Part shown: positions 43,729 through 52,363 of the stretch, piece by piece
How positions within the stretch are numbered: position 1 is the first letter of the stretch
How the letters are laid out: each line of letters opens with the position of its first letter
DNA from: JAKACA01 sp963769255
GTDB taxonomy: Bacteria; Actinomycetota; Acidimicrobiia; Acidimicrobiales; Bog-793
Assembly (NCBI GenBank): GCA_963769255.1
Contig: CAVYKV010000001.1
Coordinates: 2,728,001 to 2,792,000 of the forward strand
Reading direction: 5' to 3'
Length of the DNA stretch: 64,000 nucleotides
The notes under the pieces: model-generated
Database searches by the model: none
What the model saw: the letters and a program-made list of their open reading frames with translations, nothing else
What the model was told of the DNA's origin: nothing
Made by a program: the position numbers and the translations under genes

Positions 43729-43756
43729 GAAGGTCGCAACCCCCGCCGGCACCTCG

Positions 43757-44629
43757 ATGAGCGGGGCGCCGGCGGGGCTTTGGCCCACGGTCGAGCAGAT
43801 CGCTGCCTACGGGCGGGACGGCTTCCTCGTCGTCGAGGAGTTCCTCCCGCCCGACGAGGTGGACCGTGTCCTCGAGCGATTCCCGTACGTCTTCGCCCAC
43901 GAGTGGGAGACCGGCCTCTCGCCCGACGAGGTCAACTACGACCCGCAGACGACGCCCCGCGACCGCACCCGCCAGCTCTGCAACGTCTGGAAGGCGGACC
44001 GGGTGCTCGCCGCCACGACGCTCGCCGAGCGCAATGCCGCCTTCGCAGCCGGCCTCTCCGGCGCCGCCGGCCTGCGCATCGGTCAGGACAACCTCATCTG
44101 GAAACCGCCCAACGGGAAGGCGCTCCTCGCCCACCAGGACGGCTCGTACCTCAACTACCTCTCGCCGCCCAACATGATCACCTGCTGGATGGCGCTCGAC
44201 GACACGGCGGCCGACACGGGCACGATCTGCTACCTGCGTGGCTCCCACCGCTGGCCCCGCGTCCCGGTCGGTGGGCAGTTCCACGCCCCCGACGACTGGC
44301 TCTCGTGGGCGAAGGCGACGAAGCCGCCCGGGGCCGAGATCGAGATCGTGCCCATCGAGGTCCCCCGCGGGGGCGCCGCCTTCCACGACGCCTGGGTGTT
44401 CCACGGCAGCCCGCCGAACGAACGCTCCGATGCGGGGCGGCGGGCCATCATCAGCCACCTCATCGACGCCTCGACCCGCTGGAACCCCGCCGAGCCCCAC
44501 CCCATCTACTCCCGCTACCGGCGGCCGAACGAGATGGAGATGGACGAGGCGTTCTTTCCTGTCGTCTGGTCACGCCATGGCGGACGGTCGGCATTCGTCG
44601 ACGAGTACATCGACGCCAGCCGGCGGTGA
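43757..44629 (+). CDS. phytanoyl-CoA dioxygenase (PhyH) family oxygenase
   Basis: A 290-residue Fe(II)/2-oxoglutarate-dependent oxygenase. The metal triad is visible as H and D in LLAHQDGSYL and a distal H in WVFHGSPPNERS, with the 2-oxoglutarate arginine shortly after. Family members hydroxylate very different small molecules, including ectoine and quaternary amines. It probably shares a transcript with the permease, so its substrate may be what that permease imports. The substrate cannot be named from sequence. Confidence 0.83.
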   Translation: MSGAPAGLWPTVEQIAAYGRDGFLVVEEFLPPDEVDRVLERFPYVFAHEWETGLSPDEVNYDPQTTPRDRTRQLCNVWKADRVLAATTLAERNAAFAAGLSGAAGLRIGQDNLIWKPPNGKALLAHQDGSYLNYLSPPNMITCWMALDDTAADTGTICYLRGSHRWPRVPVGGQFHAPDDWLSWAKATKPPGAEIEIVPIEVPRGGAAFHDAWVFHGSPPNERSDAGRRAIISHLIDASTRWNPAEPHPIYSRYRRPNEMEMDEAFFPVVWSRHGGRSAFVDEYIDASRR

Positions 44630-44668
44630 GAGGCGAGGAACGGCGGCTCCGACCGCCCGCGATCTGAA

Positions 44669-45592
44669 CTACGCCTGGCGGTAGTAGTAGTCCTGCGCGA
44701 GGTCCTCGAGCAGGGTCGGTCCCGTCGGCTCCCAGCCGAGCAGCTCCCGGGTGAGAGCGGAGCTGGCGGGGCTGTCCACGGCGACGAAGCGACCGAGGTG
44801 GGCAAATTGCTCGACGGCCTCTACGGGGGTCAACGATGCCGTGGGGAGCCCGAGGTGTCGGCCGATCTCCTCGGCGATCTCCCGAAAACGCACTCCCTCG
44901 TCGGCGACCGCATGCAGGACAGAGCCGCCCGGAGCGGCCTCGACGGCGAGTCGGGCCAGGCGGGCGGCATCGGAGCGATGCACCGCTGGCCAGCGGATGG
45001 AGCCGTCGCCGACGTAGGCGGAGATGCCCCGTTGGCGGGCGGCGCCGACGATGGTAGCGATGAAACCGTGGTCGCCGTCGCCGTGGACCGTGGGGGGGAA
45101 GCGCAGCACCGATGAACGCACACCCACGCCGGCAAGCGACAGCGTGAAGAGGCCAGTGGCCATCCGCCGAACTGCCGGGTTGGACCGCGCCTCGGCGCTC
45201 GGCACGAGGCCGTCATCCTCCGTGGCGACGTGACCGGCCCGCATCCCGAGCATTCCCGAGGCGAGCACGAAGGGCCGGTCGGACTCGGCCAAGGCGCTCC
45301 CCATAGCCTCCACGGCACGGCGGTCCGCCTCCCCGGCGGCGGCGAAGTTGCCGCTCCAGGCCACCTCGTGCTGGAAAGCCAGGTGGATGACGCCGTCGGA
45401 GTCGGCGGCAGCCTTCGCCAGGCCATCGGGATCGTCGAGGTCGCCGCGCCAGACCATGGCGCCTGCCGCCTCCAGCCGCTGGGCAGATGCCTCGGAGCGG
45501 GCGAGGCCGACCACCTCGTGACCCGCCCCGAGCACCTCGGGCACGACCGCCGAGCCGATCCAGCCCGAGGCGCCGGTGACAAAGATTCTCAT
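44669..45592 (-). CDS. NAD-dependent epimerase/atypical SDR family protein
   Basis: A 307-residue extended or atypical SDR with the cofactor motif GASGWIG at the N-terminus and the HLAFQHE and VLRFPPTVHGDGD blocks. No clear YxxxK catalytic pair is visible (the region reads ASGMLGMRAGH), which is typical of atypical SDRs. It is divergent from the TetR gene across a gap with duplicated operator-like repeats, so the regulator probably controls it. Substrate unknown. Confidence 0.85.
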   Translation of the reverse strand: MRIFVTGASGWIGSAVVPEVLGAGHEVVGLARSEASAQRLEAAGAMVWRGDLDDPDGLAKAAADSDGVIHLAFQHEVAWSGNFAAAGEADRRAVEAMGSALAESDRPFVLASGMLGMRAGHVATEDDGLVPSAEARSNPAVRRMATGLFTLSLAGVGVRSSVLRFPPTVHGDGDHGFIATIVGAARQRGISAYVGDGSIRWPAVHRSDAARLARLAVEAAPGGSVLHAVADEGVRFREIAEEIGRHLGLPTASLTPVEAVEQFAHLGRFVAVDSPASSALTRELLGWEPTGPTLLEDLAQDYYYRQA

Positions 45593-45610
45593 GACAATCC
45601 CTCCGTCCAC

Positions 45611-45659
45611 GATGTCAGTAACTGTCATCAGACTCTAGATCTGATGTCAGTGACTGTCA
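45611..45659. promoter_or_regulatory. duplicated TetR-type operator candidate
   Basis: GATGTCAGTAACTGTCA (45611-45627) and GATGTCAGTGACTGTCA (45643-45659) are direct repeats 32 bases apart, about three helical turns, differing at one position. Each is also an imperfect palindrome of CAGT/ACTG half-sites. They lie in the 86-base gap between the SDR and TetR genes. Confidence 0.65.
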
Positions 45660-45678
45660 ACGAGATAAGATTCGGATC

Positions 45679-46245
45679 GTGGGTCGATGGGAGCCGGACA
45701 GCCGTGGCCGCCTGCAGGAAGCGGCGCTGGCGCTGTACTCGGAGCGCGGCTTCGACCAGACGACGGCTGCCCAGATCGCCAAGAGGGCTGGGGTGACCGA
45801 GCGCACCTTCTTCCGTCACTTCGCCGACAAACGAGAAGTGCTCTTCGGCGGCTCGGCCATCCTGCACGAGCGCATCGTGGCCGGGGTCGCGAGCGCCCCG
45901 GCAGCCGACGGGCCCCTCGAGGCGGTCTCGCGGGGGCTCGCCGCCGCCGCCGCCATGCTCGGCGAGTTCCGCCGCGACCTCACCCGCCAGCGCCAGGCCG
46001 TCATCGCCGCCAACCCCGAGCTGCGCGAGCGGGAGCTCGCCAAGCTCTCGGACTACGCCGCCGCCGTGGCGGGGGTTCTGCGGGAGCGGGGGGTGGGCGA
46101 GCCGCAGGCGACCCTCGCCGCCGAGGCCAGCATGACGGTGCTCCGCCTCGCCCTCGAGCGGTGGGCCTGCGGCGACGACCGCCCCCTCACCACGATCGTA
46201 CGCGACTCCGTCGCCGAGCTGAGGGCGCTGGCGACGAGCGAGTGA
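45679..46245 (+). CDS. TetR family transcriptional regulator
   Basis: A 188-residue repressor. The N-terminal helix-turn-helix GFDQTTAAQIAKRAGVTERTFFRHFADKREVLF is canonical, and the C-terminal ligand domain is helical and variable. The start is GTG, 19 bases after the second operator repeat. It likely represses itself and the divergent SDR gene. The ligand is unknown. Confidence 0.9.
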   Translation: MGRWEPDSRGRLQEAALALYSERGFDQTTAAQIAKRAGVTERTFFRHFADKREVLFGGSAILHERIVAGVASAPAADGPLEAVSRGLAAAAAMLGEFRRDLTRQRQAVIAANPELRERELAKLSDYAAAVAGVLRERGVGEPQATLAAEASMTVLRLALERWACGDDRPLTTIVRDSVAELRALATSE

Positions 46246-46251
46246 GCTCGG

Positions 46252-46737
46252 TCAGCGCGTCGGCAGATCCCAGCTGAGCCAGACGAGGCAGCTCAAGTGC
46301 TCGCGCACCGCTTTGGCGGCCCGGTTGTAGAGCCGCCGGCCGACGAGGTTGCGGTCGGGTCCGAGCACGAGTATGCCGACTCCTCGCTCCTGTACGAGGG
46401 AGACGAGCGCTTCCACTCGGCGAGGACTGCGGACACGGAGGCGCTCCACGTGGACGCCGAGAGAGGTGGCGAGCTGGGCAGGAGCGATGAGCGAGGCGGC
46501 CAGCTCGGGCCGGTACTCGAGCGTGTCGTAGCCGAGCACGACGCTGAGCGGGAGGGGCGGTAGCTCCATGACATTGGCGACGATGAGCGATCGTCCGGCC
46601 TCGACCGCGGAGTCGACGGCGAAGTGGGCGGCCTCCTCGTCGAAGGGGACGTCGAAGGTGGCGAGGAGCACATCTCCCCCGCCGCCGCCGGCCCCGAGTC
46701 CGGTGGAGCTGGAGCGGTGCGCCGTCCGCGCCGTCAC
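46252..46737 (-). CDS. universal stress protein (UspA-like, divergent)
   Basis: A 161-residue protein with a weak UspA fold: an N-terminal strand (DVLLATFDVP), a central ALVSLVQERGVGILVLGPDRNLVGRR segment matching the GxGG-type phosphate region only loosely, and a final strand. A canonical ATP-binding GxxGxxxxS motif is not clear. It overlaps the upstream zinc-ribbon protein gene by 4 bases and is convergent with the TetR gene. Confidence 0.6.
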   Translation of the reverse strand: MTARTAHRSSSTGLGAGGGGGDVLLATFDVPFDEEAAHFAVDSAVEAGRSLIVANVMELPPLPLSVVLGYDTLEYRPELAASLIAPAQLATSLGVHVERLRVRSPRRVEALVSLVQERGVGILVLGPDRNLVGRRLYNRAAKAVREHLSCLVWLSWDLPTR

Positions 46738-47168
46738 TCGGGCCGCAGGTTCCAGGTGGGTGCAGCCCGCGCCTTCTGGCGCAGTCGGGCGCGCCAGCGC
46801 GGCATGTACATCAGGTACCAGCCGGAGAAGGCAAGCGGCAGGCAGAAGAAGAACGCGGTCGAGATCGCCGCGCCGAGGATCACGAAGAGGGCACCGACGG
46901 CAAGAGCGGCGATCATCACCTTGACGCGCTCGGCCCGCATGGCGCGCATGAGGCCCCAGTACTCCTCAGAGGGGATCTGGGTCGTGTTCCAGCGGCGCCC
47001 GCAGTCCTCGCATTGCCACCGCTCTCCGTAGAGGAGGTAGTTGACCCGGCCACAGTCACACTTGACAGTGATCCGAGCACCCTTCACGACCAGCAGTGTA
47101 CGGTGGCACTCGCAGCAGTCACAGTCGGAGGACGACGGGGCCGCTTCACGGGGGACAGCGGGGCTCAC
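46734..47168 (-). CDS. zinc-ribbon membrane protein of unknown function
   Basis: A 144-residue protein. The N-terminal half has three cysteine clusters (CDCCECH, CDCGR and CEDCGRRW), which suggest a zinc ribbon or two small zinc sites. The C-terminal half has two hydrophobic helices with a short basic tail. It may place a metal-binding or nucleic-acid-binding head at the membrane. I do not recognise a named family. It starts with GTG and is translationally coupled to the USP-like gene. Confidence 0.65.
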   Translation of the reverse strand: MSPAVPREAAPSSSDCDCCECHRTLLVVKGARITVKCDCGRVNYLLYGERWQCEDCGRRWNTTQIPSEEYWGLMRAMRAERVKVMIAALAVGALFVILGAAISTAFFFCLPLAFSGWYLMYMPRWRARLRQKARAAPTWNLRPE

Positions 47169-47231
47169 CGGGACGCGCGCACCGTCGGGCGCTCCGCGTC
47201 ACGCATCGTCGGTCAGAAGGGAGCAGCAGGA

Positions 47232-47648
47232 ATGTTCCAGAAGGTCCTCGTCGCCATCGACGGCTCAGAGCATTCGAAGCCCGTCCTGAAAGCCGCCGCA
47301 GAGCTGGCCTCCCAGGTCGGCTCGACCCTGCGCGTGATCCACGTCCTCGAGATGGGCTTTGCCGGCCGCGCCGGGCAGGTCGAGCTCGAGGACCAGTCCG
47401 AGGTGCAGAAGCTCGTCGACGACGCCGTCGGTGGGCTGACCGCCGGCGGGGCGAGCGCCACCGGCAACGTGCGTGCCGCCCAGCACGGCCGCGTGGCCGG
47501 CGAGATCGCCGACGAGGCGGACGAGTGGGGCGCCGACGCCATCGTCACGGGCACTCGCGGGCTCACCGACATCGAGGGTGTCCTCCTCGGCTCCACGACG
47601 CACAAACTGCTGCACGTCACCCGGGTTCCCGTCCTCGTCGTCCGCTAA
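47232..47648 (+). CDS. universal stress protein (UspA family)
   Basis: A 138-residue UspA domain. KVLVAIDGSEHSKPVLKAA is the N-terminal signature, and TGTRGLTDIEGVLLGSTTHKLLHVTRVPVLVV contains the ATP-binding G-x2-G-x9-G-S/T pattern. The ATG at 47232 has AGCAGGA just upstream. Proteins of this type bind ATP and modulate stress responses. It is divergent from the zinc-ribbon gene and precedes the gmaS operon by 157 bases. Confidence 0.88.
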   Translation: MFQKVLVAIDGSEHSKPVLKAAAELASQVGSTLRVIHVLEMGFAGRAGQVELEDQSEVQKLVDDAVGGLTAGGASATGNVRAAQHGRVAGEIADEADEWGADAIVTGTRGLTDIEGVLLGSTTHKLLHVTRVPVLVVR

Positions 47649-47705
47649 CTCCGGCCTGCTCGGCGCCGCTCGAGGGCGCCGGCGGCGCCGGCCGGCCCGG
47701 CTGCG

Positions 47706-47735
47706 TTGCGCCCGGCGTCCGCGAACCCGTATCAT
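47706..47735 (+). promoter_or_regulatory. promoter candidate for gmaS-mgs operon
   Basis: TTGCGC (47706-47711), an 18-base spacer and TATCAT (47730-47735) lie about 70 bases before gmaS. Just downstream, GTTTACTGCTGGGAAACAG (47749-47767) shows a partial dyad and could be an operator at the transcription start. Confidence 0.4.
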
Positions 47736-47805
47736 CACAGCAGTCGGTGTTTACTGCTGGGAAACAGCCTGACCGCACACGCGGTGGCTCGGGGGAGAGG
47801 ACGCG

Positions 47806-49200
47806 ATGACAGACATCGAGCGGTTCGTCGCCGCAGAGGGCCGCGAGGAGCAGATCGCCGAAGTACGCCGGCAGATCGACGCCGAGGGCATCACCTACAT
47901 CTATTACCAGTTCGTCTCCGTGACGGGCCGCATCATGGGCAAGGGCGTTCCCTCCCCCCACTGGGAGACGATCGCCAACAAGGGCTTCCAGCTCGTCTAC
48001 GGCTCGACGGCCAACCTGTTCATCGACCGCCACGGCAACTACATCGGCTACGGCCCGGAAGCACGCGAGCTCGTCGGCATGCCCGAGCCCGAGACCTTCT
48101 GTGTGCTGCCGTGGGACCGCAAGGTCGCCCGCGTCTTCTGCACGCTCTTCCGGGGCCGTGAGGAGGAGGTGGACGGCGGCGCCTACCTCACCTCCGACTG
48201 CCGGGGCAACCTGAAGCGCATCCACGCCCAGTTCACGAAGGACACGGGGCTGCACCTGCGCGCCGGCTGCGAGCCGGAGATGATGTGGCTGAAGCTCGGC
48301 CCCGACGGCAAGCCCTCCGTCGAGGGCATGACGAAGCCGTACTGCTACCACATCGACCAGTTCTCCGAGCTGCAGCCCATCATCCACAAGGTGATCGACT
48401 ACGGCCAGAAGATGGGTCTCGACATGATCCAGGGCGACCACGAGGACGCCCCCGGTCAGCTCGAGCTGAACTTCCAGTTCGACCACTGCGACCTGACGGC
48501 GGACCGGCTGACGACCTATCGCCAGATTTGCCGGCAGGTCGGCCGGGAGACGAACACCTTCGCCTGCTTCATGCCGAAGCCGTTCATGGGGGTATCGGCC
48601 AACGGCTGCCACCACAACATCTCGCTCTGGCAGGGCGACGAGAACATGTTCCTGCCCGACACCGACAACCCCCGCATGCCGGGAAAGGTGGGACTGAACG
48701 CCATCGGTGGCGTGCTCGCCCACCTTTCCGCCCTCTGCGCCATCTCGTCGCCGACAGTCAACTCCTATCGCCGCTTCGCCGACGCCGGCTTCTGGGCGCC
48801 CATCTTCGCCGACTGGGGCTTCCAGAACCGGACGACGGCATTGCGCATCTCCGCCCCAGGGCGCTTCGAGTACCGCTCGGTCGACTCCGCCGTCAACCCC
48901 TTCCTCTCCTTCGCCGCCCTCCTGACGACGATCAAGGACGGGCTCGACCGCAACCTCGACCCGGGTCAACCAGAGGAGCGCAACATCTACGACGCCATGG
49001 CGGCCGGCAAAGAAGTGCGGCGCATCCCCCGCACCCTCGGCGAGGCGCTGGAGGCGCTCGACCAGGACGAGGTCGTGAAGTCGGCCCTCCCCGGCGACAT
49101 GTACCGCGTCTTCAAGCACTACAAGGACGACGAGTGGGAGCGCTTCATCTCCACGGTGAGCGACTGGGACATCGCCGAGTACCTGGACGTGCTGCCGTGA
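47806..49200 (+). CDS. gmaS: gamma-glutamylmethylamide synthetase (type III glutamine-synthetase-like)
   Basis: A 464-residue glutamine-synthetase-fold ligase. CEPEMMWLKL, GDHEDAPGQLELNF, GCHHNISLW and RFEYRSVDSAVNPFLSFAALL correspond to the metal, glutamate and ATP sites. Type III ligases next to split glutamate-synthase genes are the GmaS of the N-methylglutamate pathway, which joins methylamine to glutamate using ATP. The mgsA-mgsB-mgsC genes follow directly, so GmaS is favoured over ordinary glutamine synthetase. It has a GGGGGAGAGGA ribosome-binding site and starts with ATG. Confidence 0.87.
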   Translation: MTDIERFVAAEGREEQIAEVRRQIDAEGITYIYYQFVSVTGRIMGKGVPSPHWETIANKGFQLVYGSTANLFIDRHGNYIGYGPEARELVGMPEPETFCVLPWDRKVARVFCTLFRGREEEVDGGAYLTSDCRGNLKRIHAQFTKDTGLHLRAGCEPEMMWLKLGPDGKPSVEGMTKPYCYHIDQFSELQPIIHKVIDYGQKMGLDMIQGDHEDAPGQLELNFQFDHCDLTADRLTTYRQICRQVGRETNTFACFMPKPFMGVSANGCHHNISLWQGDENMFLPDTDNPRMPGKVGLNAIGGVLAHLSALCAISSPTVNSYRRFADAGFWAPIFADWGFQNRTTALRISAPGRFEYRSVDSAVNPFLSFAALLTTIKDGLDRNLDPGQPEERNIYDAMAAGKEVRRIPRTLGEALEALDQDEVVKSALPGDMYRVFKHYKDDEWERFISTVSDWDIAEYLDVLP

Positions 49201-49230
49201 GCGGCACGACGGACGACAAGGGGTAGAGCC

Positions 49231-50160
49231 ATGTGCGGAATTGCGGGAGTCATCCACAAGGACGGGCCAGCCGACATCGGCATCGAGATGACGCGGATGC
49301 TGCAGTCGATGAAGCACCGGGGTCCCGACTCGACGGGTTTCGCCCTCTACGGTGAGCCCTCCGAGCACGTGGTGATGCGCGTGAAGCTGGCCGACCCGCG
49401 GGGCGCCGGCACCATCGACTGGAGCGACCGCATCGAGCGCCATCGCATGGAGCTGGAGGCGCGCCTCGGCAAGGTCGGTGCCGACATCGAGCGGCTGGAA
49501 GGCATCACCGAGTACACCGCCCGCGTCACGGTCGACTACCAGGGCGACCTGAAGTCCCTCGTCGACTACGTCGAGGACATCCCCGGCTGCGAGGTGCTCT
49601 CCGTCGGGCACTCCCTCGAGATCGTGAAGGACCTCGGCGACGCCGAGACCGTCTCGGAGCAGTACGGGCTCTCCACTTTCCGGGGCACCCACGGCATCGG
49701 CCACGTCCGCATGGCGACCGAGTCGGACGTCGACATCGCCGGCGCCCACCCCTACTGGGCCTACCCCTTCAGCGACACGGCCGTCGTGCACAACGGCCAG
49801 CTGACCAACTACCACCAGTGGCGGCGACGCCTCGAGCGCCTCGGCCACCGCTTCCAGTCCGAGTGCGACTCGGAGATCATCGCCGTCTACCTGGCCGAGA
49901 AGCTGCACAACGGCGTCCCCCTCGAGAGCGCCATCAAGGACAGCCTGCACGACTTCGACGGCGTCTTCACCTACGTCGTCGTGACGGGCGACAGCCTCGG
50001 CATGGCTAAGGACGAGATGGCCGCCAAGCCCCTCGTGCTCTTCGAGTCCGACGACCTCGTCGCCCTCGCCTCGGAGGAAGTCGCCATCCGGGCGCTGATC
50101 GACCACGAGATCGACACGCACGACCCGTATGAAGGCGAGGTGCTCGTATGGAATCGGTAG
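49231..50160 (+). CDS. mgsA: N-methylglutamate synthase subunit A (class II amidotransferase)
   Basis: A 309-residue Ntn-type glutaminase domain like the N-terminal domain of glutamate synthase. The catalytic cysteine is residue 2 (MCGIAGVIHKDG). HRGPDSTGF, the GIGHVRMATESD and AVVHNGQLTNYHQWRRRL blocks, and FQSECDSEIIAVYL line the glutamine site. In N-methylglutamate synthase this subunit would release methylamine from gamma-glutamylmethylamide. It lies 30 bases after gmaS and overlaps mgsB by 13 bases. Confidence 0.88.
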   Translation: MCGIAGVIHKDGPADIGIEMTRMLQSMKHRGPDSTGFALYGEPSEHVVMRVKLADPRGAGTIDWSDRIERHRMELEARLGKVGADIERLEGITEYTARVTVDYQGDLKSLVDYVEDIPGCEVLSVGHSLEIVKDLGDAETVSEQYGLSTFRGTHGIGHVRMATESDVDIAGAHPYWAYPFSDTAVVHNGQLTNYHQWRRRLERLGHRFQSECDSEIIAVYLAEKLHNGVPLESAIKDSLHDFDGVFTYVVVTGDSLGMAKDEMAAKPLVLFESDDLVALASEEVAIRALIDHEIDTHDPYEGEVLVWNR

Positions 50161-50942
50161 CCGTCGGCGAACGCGGCATCACCTACGACGCCCGCGGGCT
50201 CGTCGAGCCGGACGCCGAGCCGCCCCGCACCTCGGAAATCTCCGGCGACACGGCCGTCTTCGATGCCACCGGGTTCTCCACGCGGCGCATCAACCTCGAG
50301 ATCCGCTGGCTCCTCACCAACAAGGGCGTGCACGACATCACGGTCCGCAACCCGGGCGCCAAGCACTCCATCGGCGTGGCCATCCTGCAGCGATGCCGGA
50401 TCCGTTTCGAGGGGAGCCTCGGGTACTTCGGTGTCGGCCTCATCGACGGCCCGGAGATCACCATCACCGGACGGGTCGGCTGGTCCGTGGCCGAGAACAT
50501 GATGTCGGGCACCGTCGTCATCGAGAAGAACGCCGGGTCGCTCGCCGGAGCCGCCATCCGGGGAGGCGACCTCGTCGTGAAGGGTGACGTCGGCGCCCGC
50601 ACGGGCATCGACCAGAAGGGCGGCACCATCATCTCCGGTGGCAACGCCGGCCTTCTGACGGGCTTCATGATGCAGCGCGGCCGCCAGATCATCTGCGGCA
50701 ACGTCGGCCCCGGCCTCGGCGACTCCATGTACGACGGCGTTATCTTCGTCGGGGGCAAGGTCGCCTCCCTCGGCGTCGACTGCGAAGAGGTCGAGGTGAC
50801 GCCCGAGGACAAGGCGATGCTGGACGAGAAGCTCACCTACTACGGGGTCGGGAACCCCGGGTCGTTCCGGAAGTTCAGCTGCGCACGCAAGCTGTGGAAC
50901 TACGACTCGCTCGAGCCGAGCGAGCGCAAACTGGTGCTGTAA
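50148..50942 (+). CDS. mgsB: N-methylglutamate synthase subunit B (GltB domain 3/GXGXG)
   Basis: A 264-residue protein made largely of the GXGXG beta-helix domain of glutamate synthase, visible as regularly spaced glycine-rich turns such as NAGSLAGAAIRGGDLVVKGDVGARTG and ISGGNAGLL. It is a structural subunit linking the amidase and FMN parts. The start lies inside the end of mgsA, which indicates coupled translation. Similar domains occur in formylmethanofuran dehydrogenase subunit C, but the operon decides for MgsB. Confidence 0.87.
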   Translation: MESVAVGERGITYDARGLVEPDAEPPRTSEISGDTAVFDATGFSTRRINLEIRWLLTNKGVHDITVRNPGAKHSIGVAILQRCRIRFEGSLGYFGVGLIDGPEITITGRVGWSVAENMMSGTVVIEKNAGSLAGAAIRGGDLVVKGDVGARTGIDQKGGTIISGGNAGLLTGFMMQRGRQIICGNVGPGLGDSMYDGVIFVGGKVASLGVDCEEVEVTPEDKAMLDEKLTYYGVGNPGSFRKFSCARKLWNYDSLEPSERKLVL

Positions 50943-50967
50943 GCGCCGAGACTGGACAGGAGCCACA

Positions 50968-52362
50968 GTGGAGGACGCACTTTCGAAGACGAGCATCCTC
51001 GGCCACTCGAAGATCTTCACGCCGGAGGTCATCAACGACATCCACGTGAAGTCCGAGCTCGGCCGCTACCGGATGCGCGGGTTCTCGCTCTTCAAGAAGA
51101 TGCCGAGCTGGGACGAGCTCATGTTCCTGCCCGGGACGCTCACCCGCTTCGTCATCGAGGGATACCGGGAGAAGTGCGCCACGAAGACGGTGCTCGGTGC
51201 CCGATTCGCCAAGCACCCGATCGAGCTCGACATTCCCGTGTACATCACGGGCATGAGCTTCGGTGCCCTCTCCCTCGAGGCCAAAATGGCGCTGGCCAAG
51301 GGCGCCTCCATGGCGGGTTCTGCGACGTGCTCCGGTGAGGGTGGCATGATCCCGCCGGAACGGGACCACTCGACGAAGTGGTACTACCAGTGCATCCAGA
51401 GCCGCTACGGCTTCAACCCCCACCACCTCATGCTGGCCGACGCCTGCGAGTTCTTCATCGGGCAGGGATGCAAGGTCGGCCTCGGCGGCCACCTCATGGG
51501 CCAGAAGGTGACCGAGCAGGTGGCCGAGATGCGCTCCCTCCCTGTCGGGATCGACCAGCGCAGCCCGGCCCGGCACCCGGACTGGCTGGGACCGGACGAC
51601 CTCTCCCTCAAGATCCAGGAGATCCGGGAGGCGACCGACTACCAGATCCCCATCCAGCTCAAGCTCGGCGCCGCCCGCGTCTACGACGACGTCCGCATGG
51701 CGGCCAAGTGCGGCCCGGACATCATCTACCTCGACGGGGCCGAGGGCGGCACAGGAGCTGGTCCCCACGTCGCCTCCGAGGAGACGGGCATCCCCCTCAT
51801 GGCGGCCATCCCGGAGGCCCGCCGCGCCCTCGAGGACGTCGGACTCGCCGACGAGATCGACCTCGTCGTGGCCGGTGGCATCCGCAACGGCGGAGACGTC
51901 GCCAAGTGCCTCGCCCTCGGGGCGAACGCCATCGCCATCGGGCACTCGGCCCTCATGGCGCTCAACTGCAACAAGGAGATCCCCGGCGTCACCGACTACG
52001 AGGGGACCATCGGTGTCCCCGCCGGCTACTGCTACCACTGCCACACGGGTCGCTGCCCCGTCGGCATCACGACGCAGGACACCGAGCTGCGCAAGCGGCT
52101 CGTCGTCGACGAGGCGGCCGAGCGCGTCTACAACTTCCTCCACACCCTCACCCTCGAGGTGCAGATGCTCGCCCGCGCCTGCGGGAAGACCGACGTGCAC
52201 AGCCTCGAGCCCGAGGATCTCTGCGCCCTCACCCTCGAGGCCGCCGCCATGGCCAAGGTGCCGCTGGCAGGCACCGGCTACACCCCGGGCGTCACGGAGG
52301 ACCGCATGCTGTCGGAGATGAAGCAGCTGTTCGCCAAGTACGTCGACGAGAGCGGGAGCTGA
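50968..52362 (+). CDS. mgsC: N-methylglutamate synthase subunit C (FMN/Fe-S glutamate-synthase domain)
   Basis: A 464-residue protein equivalent to the FMN-binding central domain of glutamate synthase. ITGMSFGALSLEAKMALAKGA, SGEGGMIPPER, IQLKLGAARVYDD, YLDGAEGGTGAGPH and VVAGGIRNGGDVAKCLALGANAIAIG form the TIM barrel. CYHCHTGRCPVGITTQD supplies the cysteines for the 3Fe-4S cluster. It would combine methylamine with 2-oxoglutarate reductively to N-methylglutamate. The GTG start has a GACAGGAG ribosome-binding site 25 bases after mgsB. Confidence 0.9.
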   Translation: MEDALSKTSILGHSKIFTPEVINDIHVKSELGRYRMRGFSLFKKMPSWDELMFLPGTLTRFVIEGYREKCATKTVLGARFAKHPIELDIPVYITGMSFGALSLEAKMALAKGASMAGSATCSGEGGMIPPERDHSTKWYYQCIQSRYGFNPHHLMLADACEFFIGQGCKVGLGGHLMGQKVTEQVAEMRSLPVGIDQRSPARHPDWLGPDDLSLKIQEIREATDYQIPIQLKLGAARVYDDVRMAAKCGPDIIYLDGAEGGTGAGPHVASEETGIPLMAAIPEARRALEDVGLADEIDLVVAGGIRNGGDVAKCLALGANAIAIGHSALMALNCNKEIPGVTDYEGTIGVPAGYCYHCHTGRCPVGITTQDTELRKRLVVDEAAERVYNFLHTLTLEVQMLARACGKTDVHSLEPEDLCALTLEAAAMAKVPLAGTGYTPGVTEDRMLSEMKQLFAKYVDESGS

Positions 52363-52363
52363 G

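Noticed and set aside
47617..50121. An 834-codon minus-strand frame opposite gmaS and mgsA
   Set aside because: No recognisable domain and no ribosome-binding site; it is the complement of conserved coding sequence.
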